64,000 bases of DNA from Terasakiella sp. SH-1 (GTDB lineage Bacteria > Pseudomonadota > Alphaproteobacteria > Rhodospirillales > Terasakiellaceae), in the NCBI RefSeq assembly GCF_004564135.1, contig NZ_CP038255.1:1971501-2035500 (forward strand). Reading direction: 5' to 3'. Positions 1 through 9,134 of the stretch are shown piece after piece (the stretch's first letter is position 1; every line of letters begins with the position of its first letter). The translations under genes were made by a program, and so were the position numbers. The notes under the pieces are model-generated. The model was not told the origin of the DNA, searched no databases, and saw only the letters and a list, made by a program, of their open reading frames with translations.

Positions 1-1
1 A

Positions 2-202
2 CTCATTCTAAATATGACCTGTGGTCCTTATGAATATGGTTCCCCCCTCAATGCCGCAACCATGGCCCTGCGCACCTGCGGAGCAATCAAACGCCAATTA
101 ACAGATCGCGGCCTGAAATTAAATGTCCAGTTTGACCCGGAAGGGCCAAAGGGTAAGGCAATCCTCATCCCCGTTACAATGCGTGAGGGTAATGATGCGT
201 AA
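2..202 (+). CDS. C-terminal end of an unrecognised protein (partial)
   Basis: The frame is open from the first bases of the window to the TAA at 200-202, so this is the tail of a gene that starts upstream. I do not recognise the family from the 66 visible residues. They include a CGPYEYGSPLNAA segment and a basic stretch, with no membrane segment or obvious motif. The stop overlaps the start region of the Wzz-like gene that follows, so the two are probably cotranscribed and the missing gene probably belongs to the polysaccharide locus. Confidence 0.5.
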   Translation, partial: LILNMTCGPYEYGSPLNAATMALRTCGAIKRQLTDRGLKLNVQFDPEGPKGKAILIPVTMREGNDA

Positions 203-1631
203 AGAACTTGTTCGTCATATTGCCATCATTTTATGGGCGGCCTGGAGACGTAGATATCTGATCTGCATGCCTATCCTGATCATGCCATTTTTAGGATTGG
301 CCGTTGGTATTTTGTCCCCCAAGAAATATGAAACCTACACCACCATTCTTATTCAGGAAACCGCCAAGCAAAACCCGTTTTTGGAAGATTTGGCTGTGGC
401 GACCAACTTGAAATCCCGAATGGAAGCTTTGAATGCCTTGCTCCACAGCCGCCATATCCTGACCGAGGTTGCCTTCAAGCTGGGGCTGATTAACAAGGAA
501 ATGGATGAAACCCAGCGCCGCCGTGAAATTGCCCAACTTTCAAAAGCCCTAAGAAGCCGCTTGGTTGGCGAAGACCTGATTAAAATCACCTATACCTCCA
601 ATACCCCCAAAGGGATGGCAGAAACACTCCAACTGGTCAGTCTGCGCTTTGTAGAACGGGTCATCGCCCCACAGCGTTCGTCCATTATGCAATCTGAAAC
701 TTTTCTACAAAGCGAACTTGAAAAACGTCGTACTGACCTGAATGAAGCAGAAGCCCAACTCGCCGAATATAAAAGCAAATTCGCCAGTGAATTACCCGAA
801 CTTCACAGCGCAAATGTCACACGTTTAAGTCATCTTCGCGCCCTTTTGGCAGAACGACGCACGGCCTTGGAAGGGGCACGGGCCGAAGAACAAAAGGTGC
901 GTGAACGCTTATCCCTCACCAATCCGGTTGTGGGAAAGATTGAGGAAGCCATCGTTGAATTGATGGCGGAACTCACCACCTTGCGCGCACGCTATACAGA
1001 TCGCCATACCAGAATCCAAGCGGCCCTTCGTCGCCTTAAGGCCCTGGAAAACGAACGCACAAAAGTCATGAGTCAAACTCCTAAACTGGAGGGACAGAAT
1101 CTTGACCGTCTGTGGAATATGGCGACCTCCAACGGCTTTCAAAATCAAAATGGCGTACAACCCCTTCTCGTTTCCCAACTGGAACGCCTACAAGATGCCC
1201 AAAACAAAAATGATCGGTTGGAAGAAGAAATCACCAGCCTTGAAAGAGAACTTGAAACGTTAAGCGAAAAAGTCAACGGCTTTGGTGAACATGAACGGCG
1301 CCTCAATGAACTGCACCGTGAAATTGAAGTACGCCGTAAAATTTATGCAGACCTGGCCGAACGCCATCAATTAGCCCGCGTCACAGGCGCTTTGGGGAAG
1401 TCTGAGGAAAGTGAGCGGGTGAAGCTCATTGACCCGCCTTTCACCCCATTGGCCCCCAGTAACCTGCCGCTTATTTTCTTTGTCGCAGCAGGGGTTATCG
1501 GTGGGATTTGTTTTGGGATTGGTCTCGCTTTCATCATTGAAATGATCGACACATCAGTGCGACGCAAAGACACCCTATCGCAAATTATCAACGCCCCTGT
1601 TTTCATCCGTATCCCCCCCTTGAAGGAATGA
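195..1631 (+). CDS. Wzz/PCP-type polysaccharide chain-length protein
   Basis: About 478 residues. There is an N-terminal transmembrane segment (roughly residues 14-38), a long charged periplasmic region rich in heptad-like Leu/Glu/Arg (about 170-400, predicted coiled coil), and a second transmembrane segment near the C-terminus (about 430-455), followed by a short cytoplasmic tail. This is the layout of polysaccharide co-polymerases (Wzz, GumC-like), which set chain length and couple polymerisation to export at the inner membrane. I chose ATG 195 because GAGGG at 185-189 is correctly spaced. ATG 192 is one codon earlier, and upstream codons overlap the previous gene. No kinase domain is fused; a separate P-loop protein lies at 8377-9084. 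Confidence 0.85.
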   Translation: MRKELVRHIAIILWAAWRRRYLICMPILIMPFLGLAVGILSPKKYETYTTILIQETAKQNPFLEDLAVATNLKSRMEALNALLHSRHILTEVAFKLGLINKEMDETQRRREIAQLSKALRSRLVGEDLIKITYTSNTPKGMAETLQLVSLRFVERVIAPQRSSIMQSETFLQSELEKRRTDLNEAEAQLAEYKSKFASELPELHSANVTRLSHLRALLAERRTALEGARAEEQKVRERLSLTNPVVGKIEEAIVELMAELTTLRARYTDRHTRIQAALRRLKALENERTKVMSQTPKLEGQNLDRLWNMATSNGFQNQNGVQPLLVSQLERLQDAQNKNDRLEEEITSLERELETLSEKVNGFGEHERRLNELHREIEVRRKIYADLAERHQLARVTGALGKSEESERVKLIDPPFTPLAPSNLPLIFFVAAGVIGGICFGIGLAFIIEMIDTSVRRKDTLSQIINAPVFIRIPPLKE

Positions 1632-1636
1632 ATAAA

Positions 1637-2716
1637 ATGACAAAAACCGTTTTACAAATCGTCCAGCATCTTAAACCCGGTGGCATTGAAACCATGGCTT
1701 TGGACCTGCAACAGCATTTGGGTAACTGCCATGTTCATATTGTCAGCCTTGAAGGTACAAAAACGCAAGCCTTGCGCAACTGGCCCCGTTTAAAAACACG
1801 CAAAGAGCAGCTACATTTTCTCAATAAAAAACCGGGTTTCAGTCTTACGACAGTTTTTAAACTGATGGGGCTGATGAAAAAGCTAAAGGTCGATGCGGTT
1901 CACACCCATCATATTGGCCCCTTAACCTATGGTGGGACAGCCGCCCGGCTTTGTCGGATCAAACATCTGGTGCATACTGAACATGACGCCTGGCATTTGG
2001 AGAATACCAGAGCCGCCAAACTGGAAGGCCGGTTGCTGCGTCACCTAAAACCCGAACTGGTTGCCGACTGCATGCTTGTTGCTCAAAAGCTGCAAAAACT
2101 CACAAAAACAGCAGTTCCTTATGTCATCTACAATGGCATTGACACCCAACGTTTTTGCCCAGCGACACAACATGAAAAAGTCAACGCTCGCCGCCACTTT
2201 AGCCTTCCCCAAGGTGTGCCCCTCGTCGGCTGTGCCGCACGCCTGGAGGAAGTCAAAGGTATTTCCTACCTGATCGCAGCCATGTCTTACATGCCGGAAA
2301 ACACCTATCTTGCCATTGCCGGTGAAGGCAGTTTTATGGAACGACTGCAACGTCAAGCCAGTTTCAACCATTGTGAAAATCGTATCTTGTTCCTGGGTCG
2401 TCTGGAGCAAATGGACCTTTTTTATAAGGCTATTGATGTCTTCTGCCTCCCCTCCCTAAACGAGGGTTTCCCTCTCTCCCCACTAGAAGCACAAGCCTGC
2501 AACGTACCAGCCGTTATTACAGATGTCGGCGGGGCTAAAGAAACACTTTGTCCCAAAACAGGTAGCCTCATCCAACCTTACAACGCCCATGAACTTAAAA
2601 CCGCCCTGGAAAAGAAACTTTTTTGCATCAACAAATCTTCTTCCAGCGATTTTGTAAAATCTCGTGCTGATATTCGTTTAATGACAACAGCTTATGCCAA
2701 GCTGCTTGAGGTTTAG
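1637..2716 (+). CDS. GT4-type glycosyltransferase
   Basis: About 359 residues with the GT-B layout. The N-terminal acceptor domain opens with a HLKPGGIE motif. The C-terminal nucleotide-sugar domain carries GEGSFMERLQ, then LPSLNEGFPLSPLEA with the E-x7-E type signature of GT4 retaining enzymes. It is expected to add a sugar to the lipid-linked repeat unit on the cytoplasmic face of the membrane. ATG 1628 overlaps the upstream stop but sits directly against AAGGA (1623-1627). The ATG at 1637 has normal spacing of 9, so I take that as the start. It is translationally coupled to the chain-length gene. The donor and acceptor sugars cannot be read from the sequence. Confidence 0.85.
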   Translation: MTKTVLQIVQHLKPGGIETMALDLQQHLGNCHVHIVSLEGTKTQALRNWPRLKTRKEQLHFLNKKPGFSLTTVFKLMGLMKKLKVDAVHTHHIGPLTYGGTAARLCRIKHLVHTEHDAWHLENTRAAKLEGRLLRHLKPELVADCMLVAQKLQKLTKTAVPYVIYNGIDTQRFCPATQHEKVNARRHFSLPQGVPLVGCAARLEEVKGISYLIAAMSYMPENTYLAIAGEGSFMERLQRQASFNHCENRILFLGRLEQMDLFYKAIDVFCLPSLNEGFPLSPLEAQACNVPAVITDVGGAKETLCPKTGSLIQPYNAHELKTALEKKLFCINKSSSSDFVKSRADIRLMTTAYAKLLEV

Positions 2717-2725
2717 GAGATGACT

Positions 2726-3856
2726 ATGCTTGATCTTTCCATTCTCATATTATCTGCCTTGGCCCTTTATCATCATGGCGTTTTCCCCCTTATTCTTAAA
2801 ATGGTAAGGCCCCAGAAAAGCCCGTTTGAAAGAAAAGAAATTGACTGGCCCAAAATCACTTTAATCGTCCCAGTCTATAATGAAGAAAATACCATTGCCG
2901 AAAAAATCATAAATACAGCCTGTCTGGATTACCCTGCTGATAAACTTAAGCTCCTCATTGCCTGTGATGGTTGCACGGATCAAAGTGTTGAAACAGCTCG
3001 TCACACCCTTGATATGGCAGAAGCGGCTAACCTCAATGCCAATATTCTGGATTTTAAAGAAAATCGTGGCAAAGTCGCCGCACTCAATGACGCGATTGCC
3101 CAAACCAATGGCGACCTTATTGCCTTAAGTGACTGCTCCAGCATCCTCTCATTAGACGCGATTAAACGCATGGCACGTCATTTTGATGATCCCCATATCG
3201 GTGTTGTCGGTGGCACCTATCAATTTGCACAGTGCGGCGATCCAGCCGAACAAAACTATTGGACCTATCAACGTGCCATCAAAAAAGGCGAAGCCCACTT
3301 CGGTGCCCCAATGGGCATGCATGGGGCCTTTTATGGTTTTCGAAAGTCCCTGTCTCGTCCCTTGGCTGCTTATATTATCAATGATGATTTCATCCTGCCC
3401 ATGAAGATCGTCGCCCAAGGCTATCGCGCTATTTATGATGAAAAAATCTGCGCTGTTGAAACGGAACAAACCACAGAGCAAATGAACTGGAAACGCCGTG
3501 TGCGCATTTCAGCCGGTAATGTTCAACAAGCCCTTCTTTGCGCAGACCTGCTCAATCCCAAAAGCCCCGGCATCGCTTTTTGCTTTTTTTCTGGCAAATT
3601 CCTGCGGGCCTGGATGCCGTTTATTCTCTTAAGTGTTTTCCTGCTCAGTGGTTTTGCAGCACTTGAACACACTTTTTATCTTGCCTTTTTCAGCCTACAA
3701 CTGACTGGACTTGGCGTGATCTCTCTTCCGATATTGAAATCAAAGCTCATTCTCACCCTACGTTACATCATCGTTGGTCATCTAGCCGGACTTGTTGGCG
3801 CCCTGAAATATCTCCTCGGTCTGGAGAAAGGCGCCTGGAAACGTGCGTGCTCATAA
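2726..3856 (+). CDS. GT2 family membrane glycosyltransferase
   Basis: About 376 residues. A first hydrophobic segment (1-20) is followed by a GT-A catalytic domain with TLIVPVYNEE, the nucleotide-binding ACDGCTD, and ALSDCSS in place of a textbook DxD motif. The acceptor-side DDF is followed by an MNWKRRVR segment resembling the Q/RxxRW motif of processive GT2 enzymes. Two or three transmembrane segments close the protein (about 295-360). It resembles cellulose/hyaluronan-synthase-like GT2 enzymes that build the repeat unit or polymer. Start 2726 has TAGGAG at a spacing of 6; the earlier in-frame ATG 2720 abuts the ribosome-binding site. Confidence 0.82.
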   Translation: MLDLSILILSALALYHHGVFPLILKMVRPQKSPFERKEIDWPKITLIVPVYNEENTIAEKIINTACLDYPADKLKLLIACDGCTDQSVETARHTLDMAEAANLNANILDFKENRGKVAALNDAIAQTNGDLIALSDCSSILSLDAIKRMARHFDDPHIGVVGGTYQFAQCGDPAEQNYWTYQRAIKKGEAHFGAPMGMHGAFYGFRKSLSRPLAAYIINDDFILPMKIVAQGYRAIYDEKICAVETEQTTEQMNWKRRVRISAGNVQQALLCADLLNPKSPGIAFCFFSGKFLRAWMPFILLSVFLLSGFAALEHTFYLAFFSLQLTGLGVISLPILKSKLILTLRYIIVGHLAGLVGALKYLLGLEKGAWKRACS

Positions 3857-3868
3857 GGAGTCTCCCCC

Positions 3869-4510
3869 ATGCAACAAACCTTTTATATCCCCAACAGCGT
3901 TTCTTACAGCAAGCGTTTCTTTGATCTGGCTTGTGCCACAATTGGCCTGATCCTTTTAAGCCCCCTCTTTCCCCTTCTCGCTCTTTTGATCAAGCTGGAT
4001 TCACCCGGCCCCATTATTTTCAAACAACTTCGCATTGGCTGCGTGCATGATGACCGGATTGATTTTTTCTGGATGTATAAATTCCGCTCCATGCGCGAAG
4101 ATGCAGAAAAAAAATCAGGCCCCGTCTGGGCCAGTAAAAAAGATCCCCGCGTTACACGTATTGGCATCATTCTACGCAAAACCCGCCTGGATGAACTACC
4201 ACAACTTTTCAATATTCTGAAAGGCGATATGTCTCTGGTTGGCCCCCGCCCGGAACGCCCCAGCATGTATCCCACACTGGAAAAGGAAATCCCTTATTTC
4301 ACCGAAAGAACCTACGGCATTCGCCCTGGTGTAACAGGCGTTGCCCAAGTCTTTCAGGGATATACAGACACTGTTGATCAGGCCCGTGACAAAGTGGCCT
4401 TTGATCATGCCTATTCCTTAAGTCTTTTAAACACATCAAGCTGGTTAAAAATGGACTTACACGTTTTATGGAAAACCGTCAGCGTGGTTATTCTTGGACG
4501 CGGCCAATAA
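3869..4510 (+). CDS. Undecaprenyl-phosphate sugar-phosphate transferase (priming enzyme)
   Basis: 213 residues, the length of the compact PglC-like catalytic core of the WcaJ/PssY superfamily. The features are a hydrophobic N-terminal hairpin (about 15-38) after KRFFDL, then SPGPIIFKQ, the W/Y-rich MYKFRSM motif, RKTRLDELPQL, MSLVGPRPE and RPGVTGVAQV. These are hallmark motifs of enzymes that transfer a sugar-1-phosphate from a UDP-sugar to undecaprenyl phosphate and so start repeat-unit assembly. The first sugar is not deducible. A good AAGGAG precedes ATG 3869. It is the fourth gene of the apparent operon starting with the chain-length gene. Confidence 0.92.
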   Translation: MQQTFYIPNSVSYSKRFFDLACATIGLILLSPLFPLLALLIKLDSPGPIIFKQLRIGCVHDDRIDFFWMYKFRSMREDAEKKSGPVWASKKDPRVTRIGIILRKTRLDELPQLFNILKGDMSLVGPRPERPSMYPTLEKEIPYFTERTYGIRPGVTGVAQVFQGYTDTVDQARDKVAFDHAYSLSLLNTSSWLKMDLHVLWKTVSVVILGRGQ

Positions 4511-4534
4511 TACAGCACCACAAGTGAGGACATC

Positions 4535-5383
4535 ATGAAAAAGAAATTTATCGCTATGCTTTTTAGCTACGTTCTGCTCCTTTCTCCATCCGCTAACGGG
4601 GCAGAAAAAATCACCTTTGCCATTTCCCCTGAACGTAATGTCAGTGAATTGGCCCGCCTTTGGATCCCAGTGCTCAATGAACTGGAAAAGATCAGCGGCC
4701 TAGAGCTTAAATTTGAAACAGCTCCCAATGCAGAACAATTTAATCAGAAACTCAAAAAAGGGGGGAGTACTATTGTTTTTGTCGACCCTTATGCCTTTTC
4801 AAGTTTACTCAGTGACCATTACACAGCCCTTGCTAAACCACAAAACCCAGGAGAAGAAAATGCGCCCTTAGGTCTGGTGGTCGTCCATAAGAAGTCCCCT
4901 TATAAAACGCTGGATGATCTGGGGGGAAAATCATTTTCATTCTCCAGTGCGGAGTCTTTTTCAGCCAGTGTATTGCCACGTTTTCACATGCAGGCCACAG
5001 GCATTCCTTATAAGGCAAGCTTTGCGCGTTCTTCCATGTCATCAGTCCTCGCCGTTTCGCGTGGTTTACAAGATGCCGCAGGTCTGGAAGCCAGTTTTTA
5101 TCATTCCCTGCCTAAATCCCTGAAACGCAATTTACGTATTGTCTGGACTTCAACCCCATCAGATTTATGTCAGGGAATGAAAAACCATCCCTTTGTTTTT
5201 GCCGTCCATAAAACTCTTTCCAATGAAACCGCTGCGAAATTGCAATCTGCACTCCTCAGCCTTAATGACAGCCTTAAAGGGCGCAACTTGATAAAACAAC
5301 TGGGCTTTAACAAAATCCAACTCGCCCACAATCAGGACTGGACAGGTTTAAAACCCATTGCCCTTCGCGTTCTGGCTGAATAG
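4535..5383 (+). CDS. PhnD-like periplasmic phosphate/phosphonate-type binding protein
   Basis: 282 residues with a cleavable signal peptide (MKKKF, hydrophobic core, cleavage near NGA-EK). The mature part has the PhnD family features: FAISPERNVSEL near the start, FVDPYAF, a central GLVVVHKKSPYKTLDDLGGKSF, and an ALLSLND-like stretch toward the C-terminus. No cognate ABC permease or ATPase is nearby. A sensory or accessory role in the polysaccharide locus is therefore as plausible as transport. It sits 24 bp after the priming transferase and ends at a terminator hairpin. Confidence 0.75.
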   Translation: MKKKFIAMLFSYVLLLSPSANGAEKITFAISPERNVSELARLWIPVLNELEKISGLELKFETAPNAEQFNQKLKKGGSTIVFVDPYAFSSLLSDHYTALAKPQNPGEENAPLGLVVVHKKSPYKTLDDLGGKSFSFSSAESFSASVLPRFHMQATGIPYKASFARSSMSSVLAVSRGLQDAAGLEASFYHSLPKSLKRNLRIVWTSTPSDLCQGMKNHPFVFAVHKTLSNETAAKLQSALLSLNDSLKGRNLIKQLGFNKIQLAHNQDWTGLKPIALRVLAE

Positions 5384-5408
5384 CCCGCACATGGCGGGAT
5401 TGCTTTTT
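5384..5408 (+). terminator. Rho-independent terminator after the PhnD-like gene
   Basis: CCCGC (5384-5388) pairs with GCGGG (5394-5398) across a short loop, and a T run follows at 5404-5408. It separates the first polysaccharide operon from the sigma-54-type unit downstream. Confidence 0.65.
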
Positions 5409-5486
5409 GCATCTCATTTTGCGACATCGCCCTATACCCCAAACGAGAAAACAACTTAACCTATTGAAAATAAATATAATATTTTT

Positions 5487-5502
5487 TGGCACAGCTACTG
5501 CA
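5487..5502 (+). promoter_or_regulatory. Sigma-54 promoter of the STAS/export operon
   Basis: TGGCAC-AGCTA-CTGCA matches the -24/-12 consensus TGGCAC-N5-TTGCA with one mismatch and the required GG-N10-GC spacing. It lies 37 bp before the STAS gene start, in an AT-rich gap. A sigma-54 activator is encoded in the same cluster at 9135-10583. Confidence 0.8.
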
Positions 5503-5538
5503 TCTCTTTTTACAAACCTTTTAATCAGGAGATCAGCC

Positions 5539-5853
5539 ATGCAGTTACATTACGCTCCCCCCTGTTTTCAGAAACAAACAATCTTCCTGAGTGGCGCCTT
5601 AAACGCCGTTGCAATGGCCGAATTGCGAAACGTATTTGATATCATTGCCAATTCAGAAGTCACAGACGTCACCATTGATTTTACCCATGTCAGCCGCTTG
5701 GATGCGTCCGGTGTGGGCGCAATTGTCTTCCTATTCAAGCGCCTGAAAAATACACAACGCACTCTCAAAATCACAGGCGTCCACGGTCAGCCTGAAGCCG
5801 TCATCCGGCTCTTGCGCATGGAGAAAGCCATTAACACACAGTTTCTGGATTAA
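5539..5853 (+). CDS. STAS-domain protein (anti-sigma-factor antagonist type)
   Basis: 104 residues, a single STAS domain. It contains FLSGALNAVAMAEL near the start, a central VTIDFTHVSRLDASGVGAIV with the conserved serine of the D-x-S-G loop (phosphorylated by a partner kinase in SpoIIAA-like proteins), and GQPEAVIRLLRM near the end. I chose ATG 5539 because AGGAG lies 7 bp before it; the frame is open further upstream but has no ribosome-binding site. No anti-sigma kinase gene is adjacent. STAS proteins of this size in polysaccharide loci are often regulatory adaptors. It is the first gene under the sigma-54 promoter. Confidence 0.85.
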   Translation: MQLHYAPPCFQKQTIFLSGALNAVAMAELRNVFDIIANSEVTDVTIDFTHVSRLDASGVGAIVFLFKRLKNTQRTLKITGVHGQPEAVIRLLRMEKAINTQFLD

Positions 5854-5863
5854 GGGGAGAAAC

Positions 5864-6271
5864 ATGATGTTGATCAAATCTCTTACCCTAACAGTCTGCG
5901 CCCTTACCCTGACAGCCTGCGCCTATTGGCCACCAGAAGGACAAGGCGGACAGGCCGAAAGTTTTGAAACGGAACCCGCTTATTGGAGCGAACTGCGCCA
6001 AAACAACAAGCGTCTTATTGAATGTTTTGACCGGACGATACAGGGGCTGGCCTCCAGCTCTTATCAGCAGCGCCATCCTGCCAAGTTAAAAGAACTGTCT
6101 ATTGACTGGACACGAGCCATACGCGCCCACAGCGCCCATATGGACCTTGAAGCCCAAAACGATCTCATCACACTGGCACAAAAATTTCGTCAGTTTCACA
6201 AAATACTCCAACGCCAAGGCCACTTTCAACTGATCTCAAACGCCACCACTTCGCAGGAGACGTGCTCATGA
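5864..6271 (+). CDS. Small lipoprotein of unknown function
   Basis: 135 residues. A short signal peptide ends in the lipobox LTAC, predicting a lipid-anchored cysteine. The mature part is hydrophilic, with a Trp-containing N-terminal segment (YWPPEGQ, YWSEL) and a helical remainder. I do not recognise a family. It lies between the STAS gene and the polysaccharide export gene, and its stop overlaps the start of the latter, so an accessory role in the export apparatus is likely. It starts at ATG 5864 or 5867, after GGGGAGA. Confidence 0.7.
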   Translation: MMLIKSLTLTVCALTLTACAYWPPEGQGGQAESFETEPAYWSELRQNNKRLIECFDRTIQGLASSSYQQRHPAKLKELSIDWTRAIRAHSAHMDLEAQNDLITLAQKFRQFHKILQRQGHFQLISNATTSQETCS

Positions 6272-8373
6272 ACTATTTAATCAAGATCACCTTATTCCTC
6301 TTCTCTCTTCTCCTCGGCATGGCAATCGCCCTTGCCGAAGAAACGGCCCCGAAGATTACAGTTGGCGATATCATTGAAATCCGCCTCCCTGGGGAAACAA
6401 GTTTTGAAAAACCATTTCAGGTCAATCGCGAAGGCGTAGTCTCTTTACCGGAAGTCGGTGAGATTGAGCTTTCAGGGCTCACCCTTCAGAAAGCGAAACT
6501 CACTATTCTTGAAAAGCTGGAACCTGTTTTTAAAGACCTCTCACGTCTTGAAATCAATCTGATTGAACGCCGCCTTGCCGTCATGGTTTTGGGCTATGTT
6601 AAAACCCCCGGCCCCGTGGACCTCCCCCATGGGGCAACTGTTCAAATGGCTATTAATTCTGCCGGTGGTCTCGCCCAAGGTGCCCAATTGGACAAGCTTC
6701 AAGTACGTCGCGATGGCAATATTCTCACCTTTGACTATAAAGCCTATCTTGATAGCGGCAATCCAGATCTGATCCCCGAACTGCAAGCCATGGATACCGT
6801 TTTTGTTCCTGCTTCCCCTCTTACAGGGAATGTACAGGTGGAATTTGATGCCCGTACCTTAACTGCTGCTGGCGATGGTGGTGAAGACGGACAGGCTGTC
6901 AAAGTTTTTGGTGAAGTTCACCGCCCCGGCACCTTCGCCTATAAGGGAGAGCCCGATGTCATTGATCTGATCATGCGCGCAGGCGGTGTGACCAGATATG
7001 CCGGAATTGAACAAATTCGGGTCATTTCAAGCGGCACCCCCTTCCCCTTTAACATGCGTGAATATCTAGATACGGGGAATAAGGCCCTGTTACCTGAGCT
7101 TGTGGCCGGGGACACCATCTTCGTTCCCCAAGCCAGTGATCAGGTTAAAGTCGGTGCCCGAACCGTTTATGTGATGGGTGAAGTGTTTAAGCCTGGTGCC
7201 TTTGAAACAAAGGAAGGGGCCAGCTTTTACGATATCCTTGCCAATGCCGGCGGACCAACCCGTTTTGCAGAAACCCGTCAAATCCGCATTTTACGTGCCA
7301 ATGGTTCTGTTATTCCTTTTGATCTTCAAGCCTATGTTGATGGTCCTAGCGCAGGCGCTCTGCCCGAGATCGTCCCCGGTGATGCGATTTTAGTTCCCGA
7401 AAAAGTGGACATGAATGAAAAGTCATGGCTCAAAGTCCCGCCAAGTCGGGCCATTCGCATCATCGGGGCGGTCTATCGACCAGGGCGTTATGAATGGTCA
7501 GATGAAATGTCCATGATGGATTTAATCGCCCATTCCGGTGGCCCACGTGCCGAAGCAGATACCGCCCATGTCCAAGTCATTTCACAAGGTGAAACCACCC
7601 CCTTTGACCTGAAAGACTTCCTGGAAAAAGGGGGCTCTTTAAGCAACCTTCCCCGTCTTAGCGCAGGTGATACAGTTGTTGTACCTGAACTGCCTAAAGA
7701 CCCAAATGACAACCGTTCCCAATGGGTGCGCCAGTCTTCTGAACGTTCCATCTATATTTTTGGTCAGGTTAAGGCACCGGGGCGTTATGCCTTTAACGAA
7801 AACCTGAACTTCCTTGATATTCTTTCTGCTGCCCAAGGACCAACCCAAAGCGCAGATTTACGTAATGTGCGTGTATCTCATCGCAAGGAAACAGGTGCAC
7901 GTGTGACAAAATTGAACCTACATACCTATTTCCAAACCGGAGATGAACACCTGCTGCCAAGCGTTCTGCCCGAAGATGTGATTTACGTGCCGGAACGCCA
8001 AGCCCAGTGGCTAAGTAAGCCCAAGGAAGAAACCGTGCGTGTTCTAGGGGCAATTGGTCGTCCAGGTCGCTATGATTATGAAGATACCATGACCATTCTC
8101 GACCTATTGGCCGAAGCAGGCGGACCAACCGCAGATGCCCTGCCTGATCGCATTGTTGTGGTCAACAAACGTCTGCAAGGCGACCCCCATGCACGTACAT
8201 TTGATCTGGTTGGTTTTGCCAAATCCGGTGATTTTAGAGACCTGCCCGTCCTGCGCGCCGGTGATATGGTCTATATCCCCCATCAAGATCAAAGCGGTTG
8301 GGCGATCTTTTCAAAGGCCATGCGCGATGCTGTATCGGTTCTCTCCCTCGTCACCCTGATTGCAGGAGGATAA
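6268..8373 (+). CDS. Multi-SLBB polysaccharide export protein
   Basis: About 701 residues with a signal peptide cleaved near ALA-EE. A Poly_export domain (about 30-105, beginning ITVGDIIEIRLPGE) is followed by six SLBB-like repeats. Each begins with a V-x-GxVxxPG element and ends with LPxLxxGDxVxVP (approximate starts 110, 210, 300, 395, 490 and 590). Wza-type proteins usually carry two or three SLBB units, so this is a long variant. It probably forms the periplasm-spanning and outer-membrane part of the export channel. A hydrophobic stretch lies at the very C-terminus. ATG 6268 has AGGAGA at the right distance, preferred over GTG 6262. Confidence 0.85.
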   Translation: MNYLIKITLFLFSLLLGMAIALAEETAPKITVGDIIEIRLPGETSFEKPFQVNREGVVSLPEVGEIELSGLTLQKAKLTILEKLEPVFKDLSRLEINLIERRLAVMVLGYVKTPGPVDLPHGATVQMAINSAGGLAQGAQLDKLQVRRDGNILTFDYKAYLDSGNPDLIPELQAMDTVFVPASPLTGNVQVEFDARTLTAAGDGGEDGQAVKVFGEVHRPGTFAYKGEPDVIDLIMRAGGVTRYAGIEQIRVISSGTPFPFNMREYLDTGNKALLPELVAGDTIFVPQASDQVKVGARTVYVMGEVFKPGAFETKEGASFYDILANAGGPTRFAETRQIRILRANGSVIPFDLQAYVDGPSAGALPEIVPGDAILVPEKVDMNEKSWLKVPPSRAIRIIGAVYRPGRYEWSDEMSMMDLIAHSGGPRAEADTAHVQVISQGETTPFDLKDFLEKGGSLSNLPRLSAGDTVVVPELPKDPNDNRSQWVRQSSERSIYIFGQVKAPGRYAFNENLNFLDILSAAQGPTQSADLRNVRVSHRKETGARVTKLNLHTYFQTGDEHLLPSVLPEDVIYVPERQAQWLSKPKEETVRVLGAIGRPGRYDYEDTMTILDLLAEAGGPTADALPDRIVVVNKRLQGDPHARTFDLVGFAKSGDFRDLPVLRAGDMVYIPHQDQSGWAIFSKAMRDAVSVLSLVTLIAGG

Positions 8374-8376
8374 GTT

Positions 8377-9084
8377 ATGGTAACTTTTCCCATTGAATAT
8401 GTTGAAGTCGATCAGCTTTATCATCAAACGATTGCCCAAGGTCTTGGCCTCATTGCGATCACCGGCGTAGAAGGGGCTGAGGGAACAACGACCCTCAGCA
8501 AAACACTGGCAGAACGTACTGCGGCTTCTGGACAAAACACGCTCCTGATTGATCTCAATACCGCTAGTTCTATTTTGCACAAAGCCTATGACCTCCCCCA
8601 AAATGACTGGTATCCACAACAGTCCGCCCCCTTGCCTATACAGCCGACCCAACAGCCCAATCTTTCTCTGCTCAGTTGCCCAAAACAGAGTGCCAGCCGC
8701 TGGGAATTTCGCGATACAGCCAGCCTTTTGGCCTGTTTTAATGACCTGCGAGGAATTTATGAAGTCATTATCGTTGATACGTCCCCGCTTGGCAGGCGCA
8801 ACCAGGGGAATATCCCTCCAGAAAATCTATGTACCTGCGCCGATGGGACATTAATGTGTGTATTAACAGGTGTAAGTAGTGAAACCAAGGTTCGTGATGC
8901 CTATGAACTGCTCAGGTCCGTCAATGCCAATATCCATGGGGCTGTGCTCAATGATCGCTTTGCCCCTTCTCTCGTCTCAGAACTGGTGCGCGAGACCTTT
9001 CGTCTGGATAAGCGCCTGCCGAACCTCATGAAAAAATTAAGGAGTTTTCTGCGCAATTCTACGTTGCTTAACCAAGATATTTAA
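8377..9084 (+). CDS. CpsD/CapB-like P-loop protein with degenerate Walker A
   Basis: 235 residues resembling the kinase module of bacterial tyrosine kinases that pair with Wzz proteins. It has ITGVEGAEGTTTLS where the P-loop should be, LLIDLN at Walker A', and VIIVDTSPLG at Walker B. The P-loop lysine of the usual EGKST/EGKTT is replaced by threonine (codons at 8485-8499), and the C-terminus has no tyrosine cluster. This predicts weak or absent ATP hydrolysis and no autophosphorylation, so a structural or regulatory pseudo-kinase is likely. It follows the SLBB gene by 3 bp. Confidence 0.75.
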   Translation: MVTFPIEYVEVDQLYHQTIAQGLGLIAITGVEGAEGTTTLSKTLAERTAASGQNTLLIDLNTASSILHKAYDLPQNDWYPQQSAPLPIQPTQQPNLSLLSCPKQSASRWEFRDTASLLACFNDLRGIYEVIIVDTSPLGRRNQGNIPPENLCTCADGTLMCVLTGVSSETKVRDAYELLRSVNANIHGAVLNDRFAPSLVSELVRETFRLDKRLPNLMKKLRSFLRNSTLLNQDI

Positions 9085-9134
9085 GAGTACCATATCCATA
9101 ACGATAAAAGATAATATCAAGGGAAACATATGGT

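Noticed and set aside
5389-5405. A second sigma-54 site overlapping the terminator before the STAS gene
   Set aside because: GG-N10-GC spacing occurs, but the sequence is part of the terminator hairpin and its -24 box is poor; the site at 5487 is far better.
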